Positions 1-9,892 of a DNA stretch of 64,000 bases are shown piece after piece (the stretch's first letter is position 1; every line of letters begins with the position of its first letter). This DNA comes from Umbelopsis ramanniana AG (taxonomy: Eukaryota; Mucoromycota; Umbelopsidomycetes; Umbelopsidales; Umbelopsidaceae), in the NCBI RefSeq assembly GCF_025399195.1, contig NW_026252111.1:231520-295519 (forward strand). Direction: 5' to 3'. A program made the translations under genes and the position numbers. Under the pieces are notes generated by a model that worked only from the letters and a program-made list of their open reading frames with translations, was not told the DNA's origin and made no database searches.

Positions 1-1816
1 GGCAGTCAAAGCAGCACTATTAGCACCAGCCATCTCAGCCATCAGCATGACCATAAGCATTTGTGCTTGATAGGCGTCATTGGGTTGGTTGCCACTTTCA
101 CCAGCTTGCCATGGAGATTTCTGACTGACATCTTCCAAAGCAGCGTTCTCCATGACAGGTGAAGGTGAGCCGTTGGTAGACTTCGTTGGCACCTTTGCAT
201 AACCGACACGAACAGCGCCAGTACCAGGACCCATAATCTCAACATTGTGCAAAGCCTTCTTGGCTCTGATAGCATCGTCTTGCGAATCGAAGTTGACAAA
301 ACCGCAGTTTTTATGAGCCAGAATACGAGCTGATTCGATGACGCCAAAGGTGGAAAACACCGTACGAAGCATGGTTGCGGTTGTACTGGAGGGTAGATTG
401 CCAATCCCTAAAAAGTAAAGAGAAACATGTGAGTACGATTTCTGCATTGGGTAAAATCTCGATTGCGACCTAGCTAAATTGCTTGTTTCCATTGTTCAAC
501 TTACACAAAGCACGAGTAGGACCTTGTACAGTATTGTTCATGTCATTGTTGGATGAAGCAGCCGTGGCCACTTCAGGTTTTCCAAATCCAACTTTTACGA
601 AAGATCCTCCAAGACTACTGGCCAAGCTTGAGCCAAAATCGTCTTTGGCTCTCAGAGCATCATCCAAATTGACAAAGTTAACAAAGGCGCATTCTTTGTC
701 AGGCAGTACGCGAGCACTTTCGATAGGTCCGTAGGGAGAAAAAATTTGCATCAACTCGGGCACAGTGAGAGCTGGATCCACGTTACCAAACCAGAGAGAC
801 CGTGTGGGGGTTTGAGCTGACAACGGTTGTGTAGCACCAGTCGTCTCAAAAAGACGGTTGTTGTGGTACAACTCCTCGGTCCATTGATCGGCGAGGTCAT
901 TCCGAATGGGCAAGAAACGGTCAGAGGAGCTAAATTCGTGGTGATGAGCGGAGGCCAAGTTAGAGAGGTTTCCAGAGCTGGTAGATCCACGTAAGTTTCT
1001 TTGCCTGGCCATATCAGTTGGCCAGAACGATCCGGGATTCATCACCGGGTCCCGGTTTGGTGTAACCGTAGGACCTTCAATGGTGGCATCTGCCATGCCA
1101 AGACTGATAGCGCGGGGTCGATTCGAAGTCGGAGCAAATGGCTGGAATCTTGAGGGAGCAGAGGGTTGCGACGTTGGCAGGTAAATCTCTGGGTGCGAAG
1201 ACAGCTGCGGTTTGGCTGATGTGGTGTAGGCACGACTCCTCATGGTGTTTTGATGATTCATTAATATATGATGGGGGTTCAAACCGTCCGAGTTCATTGT
1301 GTTCGGCCTTGCTTGAAGAGTAGCGTGATGATAACCACCGGAGGGTAATGAATCGTTCGATCTCATATCCTTATCGTCATCCAAACCCAATGTTGCCATT
1401 GTACTCGCGATGGTTCCCGAGCGCTCTTCATCCAAGATATCACTAGAAGGAGACTGCAATGATGGAACGAAGCCCATAGAAGCATCAATGTCCATCCATG
1501 CGGATCGAAACATAGACGAGCCAAGCGGTGACGAATGGGTCACAGAGCCCGAACGTTGTCTTGAACTAACAGGGATGGCTGGTCTGCTAGGATTAAAGTC
1601 AAGGTTGGTCGGAGTATAAGGGAAAGCTGTCGACTGTGAAGGCATTGTGTCCGCCCGAGGGCGTCTACCAGAAGCGGTAGGCTCCATGGGAAGCTGCGGG
1701 GCAATATCAAAGGGTCGCTTGAAGTACGACATATTGGATGGCTTCTCGGGTATGCTTGGAAAGGCATTGGCCATTGAAACCTTCCTTAAATCTTCCTGAT
1801 CACCAAGATCGTCCAT
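1..1816 (-). CDS. Puf1/Jsn1-like RNA-binding protein, N-terminal part (runs off left edge)
   Basis: Two exons are visible, 1816-505 and 407-1; the intron at 504-408 (GTAAGT...TTTTTAG) joins in frame through a TGG codon. The ATG at 1816 opens MDDLGDQEDL; the open frame reaches 1879 only from a TTG. The first ~340 residues are Ser/Pro/Asn-rich and look disordered. RRM 1 follows at about 340-415 (SLWFGNVDPAL; RNP1-like CAFVNF). RRM 2 lies just after the intron (WIGNLPSSTTATMLRTVFS; CGFVNF). This order, disordered leader then two RRMs, is that of fungal Jsn1/Puf1/Puf2 proteins, whose Pumilio repeats bind 3' UTRs and affect mRNA turnover. The Pumilio repeats would lie beyond base 1 and are not seen, so the family call is an inference. 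A 5' UTR intron is possible at about 1895-1846. Confidence 0.82.
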
Positions 1817-1896
1817 TTTTCTTATTGTAATGGAAAAAAAAAGTGCTGTCAGCCGAGCCGAACATGGCAGTAGGGTCAAGTGACATAGTGCTTACC

Positions 1897-2788
1897 TCAA
1901 AGCATTCACGTTTTGACTTGAATACTTTATTGCTCCTTAACCTATAATATCAATACCTTTCCCGAGCAAATGGGAGGTATCGCAGGAGAATGAGTAAAGA
2001 CTGTGTGTCCAACAACTTTGAGTCTGGAACGTCATCATAATCCACGACTGCAGAAAAAAATAATCATCGGGGTTCTAAAATTTTAGAAGCTTGAGATGCA
2101 AAGCAAGTCCAATCCATGGGGGCCCAACAAAATCCAAACACAGCAGCAGTTGGGGGATCTTGAGCGTGTTCAGCATGGATGATATGATCCTCTTTCAGAT
2201 AGTCTTTGAAAAGATGACTGTCGAAGCAGTGGGCTCAACTTCATCCTGAGGTTAATAAAGAATTAAAGTTAGGCCCCAAGTAAACAAAGTGCGTGGTGGT
2301 GCTGGTGCCAAGGTGTTGTTGATGATGGGACCATTTTTGGGGCTCAATGTTATTGTTCTAGAGTGATATTCAAATCTTCATTCACGCAGAGCAATGTGGT
2401 ATCCAAAATTAGACAAAGAGCTGGGTCCGTGGAATGATTTTTGTATATCGAAAAGGGGGAAAGAAATTCGTTTGAGCATGATTTTGAGGGCTTCTTAGCA
2501 AGCAACACGCTTTGCTTGCATTATTTTTGACAACGGAAAAAGGTTTGCTTTGCTGGTTGGAAGCCAGCACTGTATAAAAGTGACTCGATGACGGTCATCG
2601 ATTGAATATCTTTCATTTCAAGTAACATTGAACGAGGTCAAAAAGACAGTGGAAAAAAAAAAAGCGTTCCAGCCCTTTGCAAGAACTCATTGGATCGTTT
2701 TGTCTCCGTCAACTTTCTAGCCTCATCACTTTATTAAAGCAAATTCCTTGGCTAGCCAGCTTTTCCTTTTTTCTCTTCGATATTGATA
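1897..2788. other. Divergent promoter region between the RRM gene and the membrane-protein gene
   Basis: These ~890 bases carry no convincing ORF. They serve the minus-strand RRM gene on the left and the plus-strand gene on the right. The right half has a TATA box and a 17-base palindrome, listed separately. Confidence 0.6.
2574..2580 (+). promoter_or_regulatory. TATA box of the Ser/Thr-rich membrane-protein gene
   Basis: TATAAAA lies about 210 bases before the ATG at 2789. A perfect palindrome (arms TCGATGAC and GTCATCGA around one G, 2585-2601) begins five bases downstream. Confidence 0.5.
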
Positions 2789-3655
2789 ATGAGACGAATC
2801 ACTCCACTGATGTTGATATTACTCTCATCCTCTGCCTTGGGGGCTCCCCAAATACTATCTCATCTATTAGACATTTCTGATTCAATGACCAACAGCATCA
2901 CTACGCCAACACCAACATCTCATACGGCTGATTCTTCTGCTGCTGCAGCTGCTACTACTACTACACAACCGGCTGTCAACACACCCACGCCATCACCCGT
3001 AACTACATCCAAGGAAGCAAAAAATCCTACGACAACCAGCTCTACTCAAGGTGACAATCATCATGGAAGTCAGGACACTCCACCGGATTCCTCATCCGCC
3101 ATAGCTACAAGCTATCAAATCACACTACCTGCATCTACTGTGGTCGCTTGGAGTACAAATGCTGCCGGTGAAGTGTTTAGTACACAATCCGTTGTTCCCC
3201 CAAGTGTATCCGTTGTGGTCAGCACCATCTATTCATCGAGCGCTTCTACTACTTCTCCAGTAGCCCCTGCAGATTCTCAGCCATCTTCTAGTACACCTTC
3301 CACGGGCGTCATCATTGGTTCTGTGTGTGCTTTCTTGGCTATCCTAATTGCTGGCGGAGTCTATGCTTTCTTCTGGAAAACACGACGTCCTTCCAATCGT
3401 CAAATGGCTCGGTTGTATGGTGGAGAGCAAGGTATTATGCAGGACGATGACGAAGCTTCAAGCAAGATGTTGAGCGACGATCGACCAAAATATAGAACTG
3501 GGCCTGCTCCGTATTATTCCTACGCTCAGGATCCTCCAGTGATGTCGAGCCCAGCTATGGCTGAGCCCCGTGTTTCCATGCCACCGCGAGGATATGTGTC
3601 TCCCGAATTATCTAGCCAACGTATACCCATCTTCCAGCGACCAAATGAAAAATAG
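2789..3655 (+). CDS. Ser/Thr-rich single-pass membrane protein, cell-wall-sensor-like topology
   Basis: A single exon encodes 288 residues. The first ATG is at 2789; the frame extends upstream only through a TTG. Residues 1-20 form a signal peptide (RRITPLMLILLSSSALG). Residues ~25-170 are dominated by Ser, Thr, Pro and Ala and are likely heavily O-mannosylated. One transmembrane helix follows at about 172-195 (GVIIGSVCAFLAILIAGG), then a basic stop-transfer KTRRPSNR and a ~90-residue cytosolic tail with acidic and Tyr/Pro-rich stretches. This matches Mid2/Wsc-type wall-stress sensors in topology, but no cysteine-rich WSC domain is present, so the sensor role is only a suggestion. The neighbour downstream is convergent. 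Confidence 0.75.
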   Translation: MRRITPLMLILLSSSALGAPQILSHLLDISDSMTNSITTPTPTSHTADSSAAAAATTTTQPAVNTPTPSPVTTSKEAKNPTTTSSTQGDNHHGSQDTPPDSSSAIATSYQITLPASTVVAWSTNAAGEVFSTQSVVPPSVSVVVSTIYSSSASTTSPVAPADSQPSSSTPSTGVIIGSVCAFLAILIAGGVYAFFWKTRRPSNRQMARLYGGEQGIMQDDDEASSKMLSDDRPKYRTGPAPYYSYAQDPPVMSSPAMAEPRVSMPPRGYVSPELSSQRIPIFQRPNEK

Positions 3656-3835
3656 AAATCTTCCATACAGAACCTCCGTCTGTATGGTCTGAAGCCAAGC
3701 GGCATACAGACGCTCTCCCCTTGAAACATAAGCATCTCCCCTCATCTCTAGACCTTTCTTTCTCAGATTTCTTTTATTACCATAATAAACATTGAAACAT
3801 CAGAATGCATGTATTTACAGATTTTTTGGTTTCTA

Positions 3836-4745
3836 TTACACAATCTCCAGAAATTCCTGGGGCTTTAAATGGAAAGTGCTCCAGAACTCATCAGAATTCA
3901 GCCGAGGTTTAACACCCCCTTTGTGCACGATTTCCTCTAATGTACCCTTGTCTCCAATGGCTTCACGGCAATCAGGGTCATTATGCCGCAGATCTTCTAT
4001 AGTATCGATCTGTTCTTTTGATCCCCATACCAGAAACATTTTCATCCAGTCGGTGGCAGTTTGATCACTGATCAACCAACGCTCGCCTGGTGTAAACTGG
4101 CCATGTACTGCAAAAATAGCTCGCGCGACGTCTTTTCCATGAATGAGATGGAGCTGACGAGTAAGGATCTTCCCCTTGATAGATTCAGGCTTATTCATCC
4201 GTGGCATCCAATTCTTAGGTTGTCTAAAATATAATGCGTTAGCCCTAGGTAAAAAGAAACCGTGATCACAACCCATAAAGGGATGCCAGCCCTGCTAAAC
4301 ATTACCTCTGACCACCCCAAAGTCCGCATAAATGCAGTACTGTTCCTTTCTTTTGAATAACAACGTGTTCTGCAGGAAGTCTACCAGTATCGAGGGATGG
4401 ATCCAAAGGTGTGTGACGGTCGCTGGGGTCGGCGGAGAAGACACGTGTTGAAGACAATAGAATCCAATGCGATGGCCCTTTCTTACTTGTGTACTCATCT
4501 ATTAATTGGCTCATAGTATTTGCGCTCAAAACAGGGAAGGTCACCAGAACAGTTTGCGCCCACGGTAAGTTAGAGACGTCGGGAGTGTCTGTCAAAGTCC
4601 AAGGAATAGTGCCATTACGGCCATCACGCGTAGTGGCAGCAAATGAGACTTTTTGGTCCAAGAGAAGGTCTTGCAAAAACTGACCAGTCCAACCTAAGCC
4701 AAGGATCAGCACCTGAATAGATCCTGCAAATGATAATTGCTGCAT
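3836..4745 (-). CDS. NAD(P)-binding Rossmann-fold protein (extended SDR / YeeZ-like)
   Basis: Two exons, 4745-4306 and 4223-3836, give about 275 residues; the intron is GTAATG...TTTTAG and the join reads GGQR-QPKNW. The N-terminus carries the dinucleotide-binding loop GLGWTG (GxGxxG) after a hydrophobic strand. LLSSTRVFS follows, as in atypical and extended short-chain reductases, and LIHGKDVARAIFAV is a typical late motif. The protein resembles the YeeZ-like group of nucleoside-sugar-epimerase relatives. The substrate cannot be told from sequence. It is transcribed divergently from the pyruvate dehydrogenase gene. Confidence 0.75.
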
Positions 4746-5224
4746 GGGTTGGTAGTACGGGGATCGCTTGGGTTGTCTCGGATTTGGAAAGGCAATCGAT
4801 TGAGCGTACCGAAATTTTCAAATTACGCAAGTCACATGATTGGTATCCTTGGAATGCGGCCGCACAGGGAAGAAATTTCCTGGGAGAGGGTGGCTTAGGT
4901 CCAAAAGGCTTCCGAAGCACCCTAGTCGACAGACTAGATGCATAAACATTTAATTTATATTATAGCTTCCTGTATCTTGTTTTTCTGTTTCTTTCAGAGT
5001 CCATTTGATGCGGTTGTGTCTCCAGACCTTAACGCTGTGATCAGAGATAGGAAACATTCTTTATGAAGGCATCCGCCGCGGGAACGATTTGCCCCAAAAT
5101 GAAGTTTAACAGCAGCCAATCAGCTTGGGGTTCGGGAGGGAGCCAGAAACCCTCTCTCACACTGTCACTGAAAAAATTCTTTTCGAGCTGAACTCGTTTC
5201 TTTTCACCCTTTCTTTCCGTCACC
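4746..5224. promoter_or_regulatory. Divergent promoter region, Rossmann protein / PDH E1 alpha
   Basis: The 479 bases separate two divergent start codons. No coding exon is supported. TCACATGA lies near 4832, and a pyrimidine-rich tract (tttctttccgtcacc) sits directly before the E1 alpha ATG. Confidence 0.5.
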
Positions 5225-6651
5225 ATGCTTCGCTCAACCGCATCTCGCTTGTTGGCTAACGTCCGAGTCGCCCCTAAGGCCTTTGCTCCTGCCGTATGTA
5301 TTACATGCCTTCTTCTTATACTACTTGATACGCTTTAACGTCATAGCCCATTAACGCCTACGATGTTTATCCATTTTTTTTTGGTTCCCGTGTTTAGCGT
5401 GCTTTCTCTACCACTGCTCCTAGCTTCTTCGCTTCTGCCACCGATGCTTCTGAGAAAGTCAAGATCACCCTCCCAGAGTCTTCTTTCGAGGTTTACAACC
5501 TTGAGAAGCCTTCTTTGGAACTAGAGTTCTCCAAGGAAGCGCTGGTCGATATGTACACAAAGATGGTCACCATGCGCAGAATGGAGATGGCTGCTGATGC
5601 CCTTTACAAGGCCAAGCAAATCCGTGGTTTCTGCCACTTGTGCACTGGACAGGTACGTAGTCAATCTTTTTTGCTTTTATACAACCGTTCTATTTCCACT
5701 TTTTGGTTGTAAACGGGAACGGGATATCGCGGGAACTGACATACAAAAAAAAAAAACCTTTGTACCTTATAGGAAGCTGTCTCTGTCGGTATGGAATCTG
5801 CTATCAACTCTAGCGATCAAATCATCACTGCCTACAGATGCCACGGTTTCACCTACGTCCGTGGTGGATCCATCAAGAGCATCATTGGTGAACTTTTGGG
5901 TCGTGAATGCGGTATCTCCAAGGGAAAGGGTGGCTCTATGCACATGTTCTCCCCCGCTTTCTATGGTGGTAACGGTATTGTCGGTGCTCAAGTCCCTCTT
6001 GGTGCCGGTATTGCTTTCACCCAAAAGTACTTGGACATCCCTGCCGTCACTTTCTCTTTGTACGGTGATGGTGCTTCCAACCAAGGTCAAGTCTTCGAGG
6101 CTTACAACATGGCCAAGCTTTGGGATCTTCCCTGCGTCTTTGTTTGCGAGAACAACAAGTATGGTATGGGTACCTCTGCTGCCAGATCTTCTGCTTCTAC
6201 CCAATACTATACCCGCGCTGGTTACATTCCTGGTATTCAGGTCAACGGAATGGATGTCTTTGCTGTTCACCAAGCCTGCAAGTTTGCCAAGGAATGGACC
6301 ACTTCTGGCAAGGGTCCTCTTGTCATGGAATTGAACACCTACCGTTATGGTGGTCACTCCATGTCTGACCCCGGTACCACTTACCGTACCCGTGAGGAAA
6401 TTCAACACATGCGTTCCACCTCCGATCCCATCACCGGTCTCAAGCAACACCTTCTTGACAACAGCGTCGCCTCTGAAGCTGAGCTCAAGGCCATCGATAA
6501 GGAAGCCCGCAAGATCGTTGATGAGGCTGTCAAGGAAGCTCAAGCTTCCCCCGAGCCTGACTTGAAGGAGTTCTGGACCGACATCTACCAACCCGGTTCT
6601 GAGCCCGTGATGGTTCGTGGCCGTGAACCTGGCGAATCCCACTGGTACTAA
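5225..6651 (+). CDS. PDA1: Pyruvate dehydrogenase E1 component, alpha subunit (mitochondrial)
   Basis: Exons 5225-5293, 5398-5652 and 5773-6651 encode 400 residues. E1 alpha with E1 beta forms the thiamine-diphosphate-dependent decarboxylase of the mitochondrial pyruvate dehydrogenase complex, which makes acetyl-CoA. Residues 1-30 are Arg/Ser/Ala-rich without acidic residues (MLRSTASRLLANVRVAPKAF), a good mitochondrial presequence. The TPP motif is clear: LYGDGASNQGQ followed by CENN. The regulatory phosphorylation loop is present as RYGGHSMSDPGTTYR. Other conserved blocks are YRCHGFTYVRG and GKGGSMHMF. Length is close to the usual ~400-420. Codon use is strongly biased (AAG, GTC, ACC), as expected of a highly expressed gene. 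Confidence 0.97.
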
Positions 6652-6991
6652 ATCAAACACTTGGGATATCGTTGATATTCGTTTGATGTAGAAAAAAATC
6701 CTTCAAAAGAAAAAAAAAAAATCTAAACAGATACAACCAAAATCTTTCACGCTCAGTAACTATTTGTGGTTCTGTTCTATCCACTTTCTACTCTCTCCCT
6801 TATCATTTTTTACGCCATGCTTTTGTACGCTTCTTTTCTCTCTAGACTTGCCGACATCCTGCAACACTTTTACATATTCACCAATAAACTCTCGACACTT
6901 GTCAATGAATAATACAATTTAGGAAAACAGTGGGGGGATGTACATTGTATAACAGGATGCTTTTTGATGAGCACTATTTAGTGAATGCGGT
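6652..6991. other. Convergent 3' region of PDA1 and the SNF5-type gene
   Basis: This 340-base stretch lies between two stop codons on opposite strands. It contains A-rich and pyrimidine-rich tracts and no supported gene. Confidence 0.6.
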
Positions 6992-8817
6992 TCAATACGG
7001 TCTATTACTATGGGTAGGTCGCCCAGTGAGCATTAATCGATTGCCCATTCCTAAAGCCATGGAGAGATGGTCAGGGTGTCTTGAAACGGGGTATCCTGGG
7101 GAGTTATTCATGGCAGCATCAGCAGCAATGCTCGCTCTTGCTTGTTGAGCACTCTTTCGCTGGGACGTGCTTGATCTCATCGACATGGTCTGTGTGTAGC
7201 CATAATTTCCAGGTGTGCCTTGGTCGCTTAATTCGCCCAACATTTGATCTTCATTGAGCTCCAGCTGCGGTGCAGACGCTCGACCTGTACGGTGCGTTTT
7301 TTGGGGTTCTCTGTCCGGCACGGTGACTCCTCTACGGCTTCGCTTTTGCCGTCGCTTCCGTCTATACAATGATAAGATGATAAATGCCTCTAGAAAATAG
7401 GAGCCATTCAAAAGGATGGACCTATCGCTTACCTTGTTTCACGCATACGATCCCGCTCTATCTTTTCCACTTCAGGGTCGGTGAGATGTAATATAACAGG
7501 AGTGAATTGCACTGACACGTCGTCATTTCTGATACTTTTTTTCACCCGAGGCAGGAAAACTTGCTTCAGTTCATCATCGTCCACAGGTGATCCGTCAAAT
7601 TCATACCCAGTGAGAAGTAGTGACTTCATATATACGTGAACTTGTTCGCGTATCGAATGTGCAATGGCAGTTCTGGTAACCATAAACCTTGGTCAGTGGA
7701 TCTCATCAAAAGTATCCATTCATATGTCTGTGTAATGAACTCACTTGAATTCGCCGCCCAAGCCAAGGTCAGTGGCCAGTATGTCAGCAAACTGCTCTGG
7801 GGAATTGTTCTGGCTAGCAATATCCCATTCAAATTGATCGATCAACGCACGATTTCCTACTGTGATGTCAAGCTAAATTACAAGCAGATGTCAGTAGATG
7901 TTCTCTGATAGCTTCTTTTAAAAAATTACGAGTCTCTTGCCTTAATAACTGTCCGTAGTTCCAGACCCAACGAGGCAGCTTCTTGTAGTTGACGACATGG
8001 TGGTGAATTTTCGTTCGATTCTGATATAGTTGGAGCATGGAGATAGTAGTCTTCGGTTTGCTCGCGTATAGCTTTGGCAATATCCGTGGCAAATAAGGGA
8101 GCAGGTAGACTTAAATCATCGCACAAAACCGCAGCAAATGCCTCCGGTGTAATGACCGTTTCTGTGAGAACCAAAGCATTTAGTTGAGCTGGGCGGGTAC
8201 TTGCATAAATTGACATTCATTAGTTTCAAATCTTTCAAGTTACCGTTCAAATTCCAAGTAAATGTGTCGCTCAAGCGATATCCTTCTGCTTCTAAATCAA
8301 TTCGTATGGGGACCAGCCTTTCTTCCTTCTGATTTTGCTCTCGTGAATATGCGACACCTCTGTGGGGGAACAAAATGGTGGATCAACTGGTATGTCCTAC
8401 ATGCAACCTTCATCAAATTCACACTTACACTCGAAGCTCGCTGCTTTTGAATCGCTTCGGTCTTTGCATTGGATATAAGATTTGGCTTGGTCCGTTGGTT
8501 GGGACGTTGCCAGGTCCCCGGTAGCCAGGACCGAAATAATGACTTTGGAGGCGGTGTCGATAGTCTTTTTCGATATTGTACATCTCTATGTCCCCTTTCT
8601 TTTGTTTGGCAAGTTGTATATGCTCATTTCGTTGCTTATTAAGAATGTTTTGATATTCTGTGTCTTTTTGAATGTAGTGACCGAGATTTTTCTTTTGAAG
8701 TGGCGTTTCAATCGTTATGCTTCTTACAGACGGTGTCAAAATATTTCGTCCAGCAGCATGGCTCGTCGAAGCGGGTGGTAGACTTGAATACGCAGCATAT
8801 CGAGTATGAATGTCCAT
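6992..8817 (-). CDS. SNF5/SMARCB1 family subunit of SWI/SNF or RSC (SFH1/SNF5)
   Basis: Six exons (8817-8429, 8359-8244, 8188-7941, 7872-7745, 7672-7433, 7361-6992) give 496 residues. The start at 8817 is the first ATG; the frame extends to 8925 only from TTG. The two SNF5 repeats are clear: [19 protein letters not shown] with [16 protein letters not shown], then [18 protein letters not shown] with [14 protein letters not shown] and [19 protein letters not shown] basic segment [12 protein letters not shown] follows, then a Gln/Ser/Asn-rich tail. SNF5 proteins hold the nucleosome acidic patch in remodelling complexes. Only one paralogue is in the window, so SNF5 versus SFH1 cannot be settled. 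Intron 3 has a GC donor. Confidence 0.93.
7873..7940 (-). other. GC-AG intron in the SNF5-type gene
   Basis: The exon ends ...GTTATTAAG and is followed by GCAAGAG; the acceptor is TTTAG before CTTGAC. Joining here gives VIKLDITVGN, the conserved SNF5 repeat-2 entry. No GT donor nearby keeps that frame. Confidence 0.8.
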
Positions 8818-9892
8818 TCTTGCATGGGCTGCGAAGTAAAGTGAGTGCGTGGAAATCGCTGTGAACTGCTGATTCACACACTGGAAATCTCGGGCAAAGA
8901 CAGTCTGAATTTCAGGTCGCTTCAAAAAATATCATGTAATTATATCATTGAAATATTCGCGTCAGGCACCATTGCAGTGCTACCACATTCCTAGGCGCTG
9001 ATACGGAGAAGCAGTCTCTTAGGGGTGCTGTATATCTTGTGACGCCATGTATTCCATACCCCTTAAAGTCGTGATAGCAATATGAAGAAAATCGCCAGTA
9101 CCTAGAGGCAAGGCAGGTTGGGTTGTAACGACTATGGCACTAGAATGAGAGTGATAAACCTAGTACTGTGATGCTCGAGCAACCATAGTTCCTCAAGCCA
9201 GACTCAAGCCAGATGATCATTTTTTGTAGATATAAACTCGGAAACCCTTGCTCAGCTCTTGATATGTTCACTTTAAAAGATTCACTAGTAATACTTTGTA
9301 CATTTCTGTTTCTGAGAGCCCGTATGATGACTTGATATAATCAAGAAAGGAATGACATCTGTCGGATGGCCGATCTGATGGCATTGGCAACACTCAGATT
9401 GACCCGACATCCAAGATGATGCTTTTTATATTCATTTTTAATTTAAAAAAAAGTGGTGTTGAGACGTTTCCGAAGAAACAATGCCTTCAAACACATAAGT
9501 GTTTACGAGTGAGCAGAGCTCAGCAATAATCCGTTCTTCTCTAGAGGGTCTGCCAAATATCTCTCCTTCGTTCGCAAACAAGGATTCGCAAGCTGGCACC
9601 TGCGGGGGCCAATTTATAGGGAAAATTTTGTGGTGACGGTCAAAATTCAGTTGCCTTACTTTCTAATATGTGTTTCTAGATCGTTTTTTGTAGTGAAAGA
9701 TAATATAATGATTTGTTAATTTGGTCCTTCCTATTGGAATGCTTATACAAACCCGATAAGCGACAATTACCAAACTTCAAGTTGGTGGGTTTTTTTAAAC
9801 AAAAATAAAAGTAAAATAAATTATTAACATCAATTACATACACAAAGTACAGAATTATTTTTTTCAGTGGAGAAAACACAAAAAGGGCTACA
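8818..9892. other. Intergenic region upstream of the SNF5-type gene
   Basis: About 1.07 kb holds the promoter of the SNF5-type gene and the 3' flank of the zinc-cluster regulator, both on the minus strand. It is AT-rich toward 9660-9890. I see no gene, tRNA or repeat in it. Confidence 0.6.

Noticed and set aside
42-404. A 120-residue minus-strand frame
   Set aside because: It is an alternative frame over RRM 2 of the Puf1-like gene.
5767-6660. A 297-residue open frame antisense to PDH E1 alpha
   Set aside because: It mirrors the biased codons of PDA1 exon 3 and has no recognisable motif.
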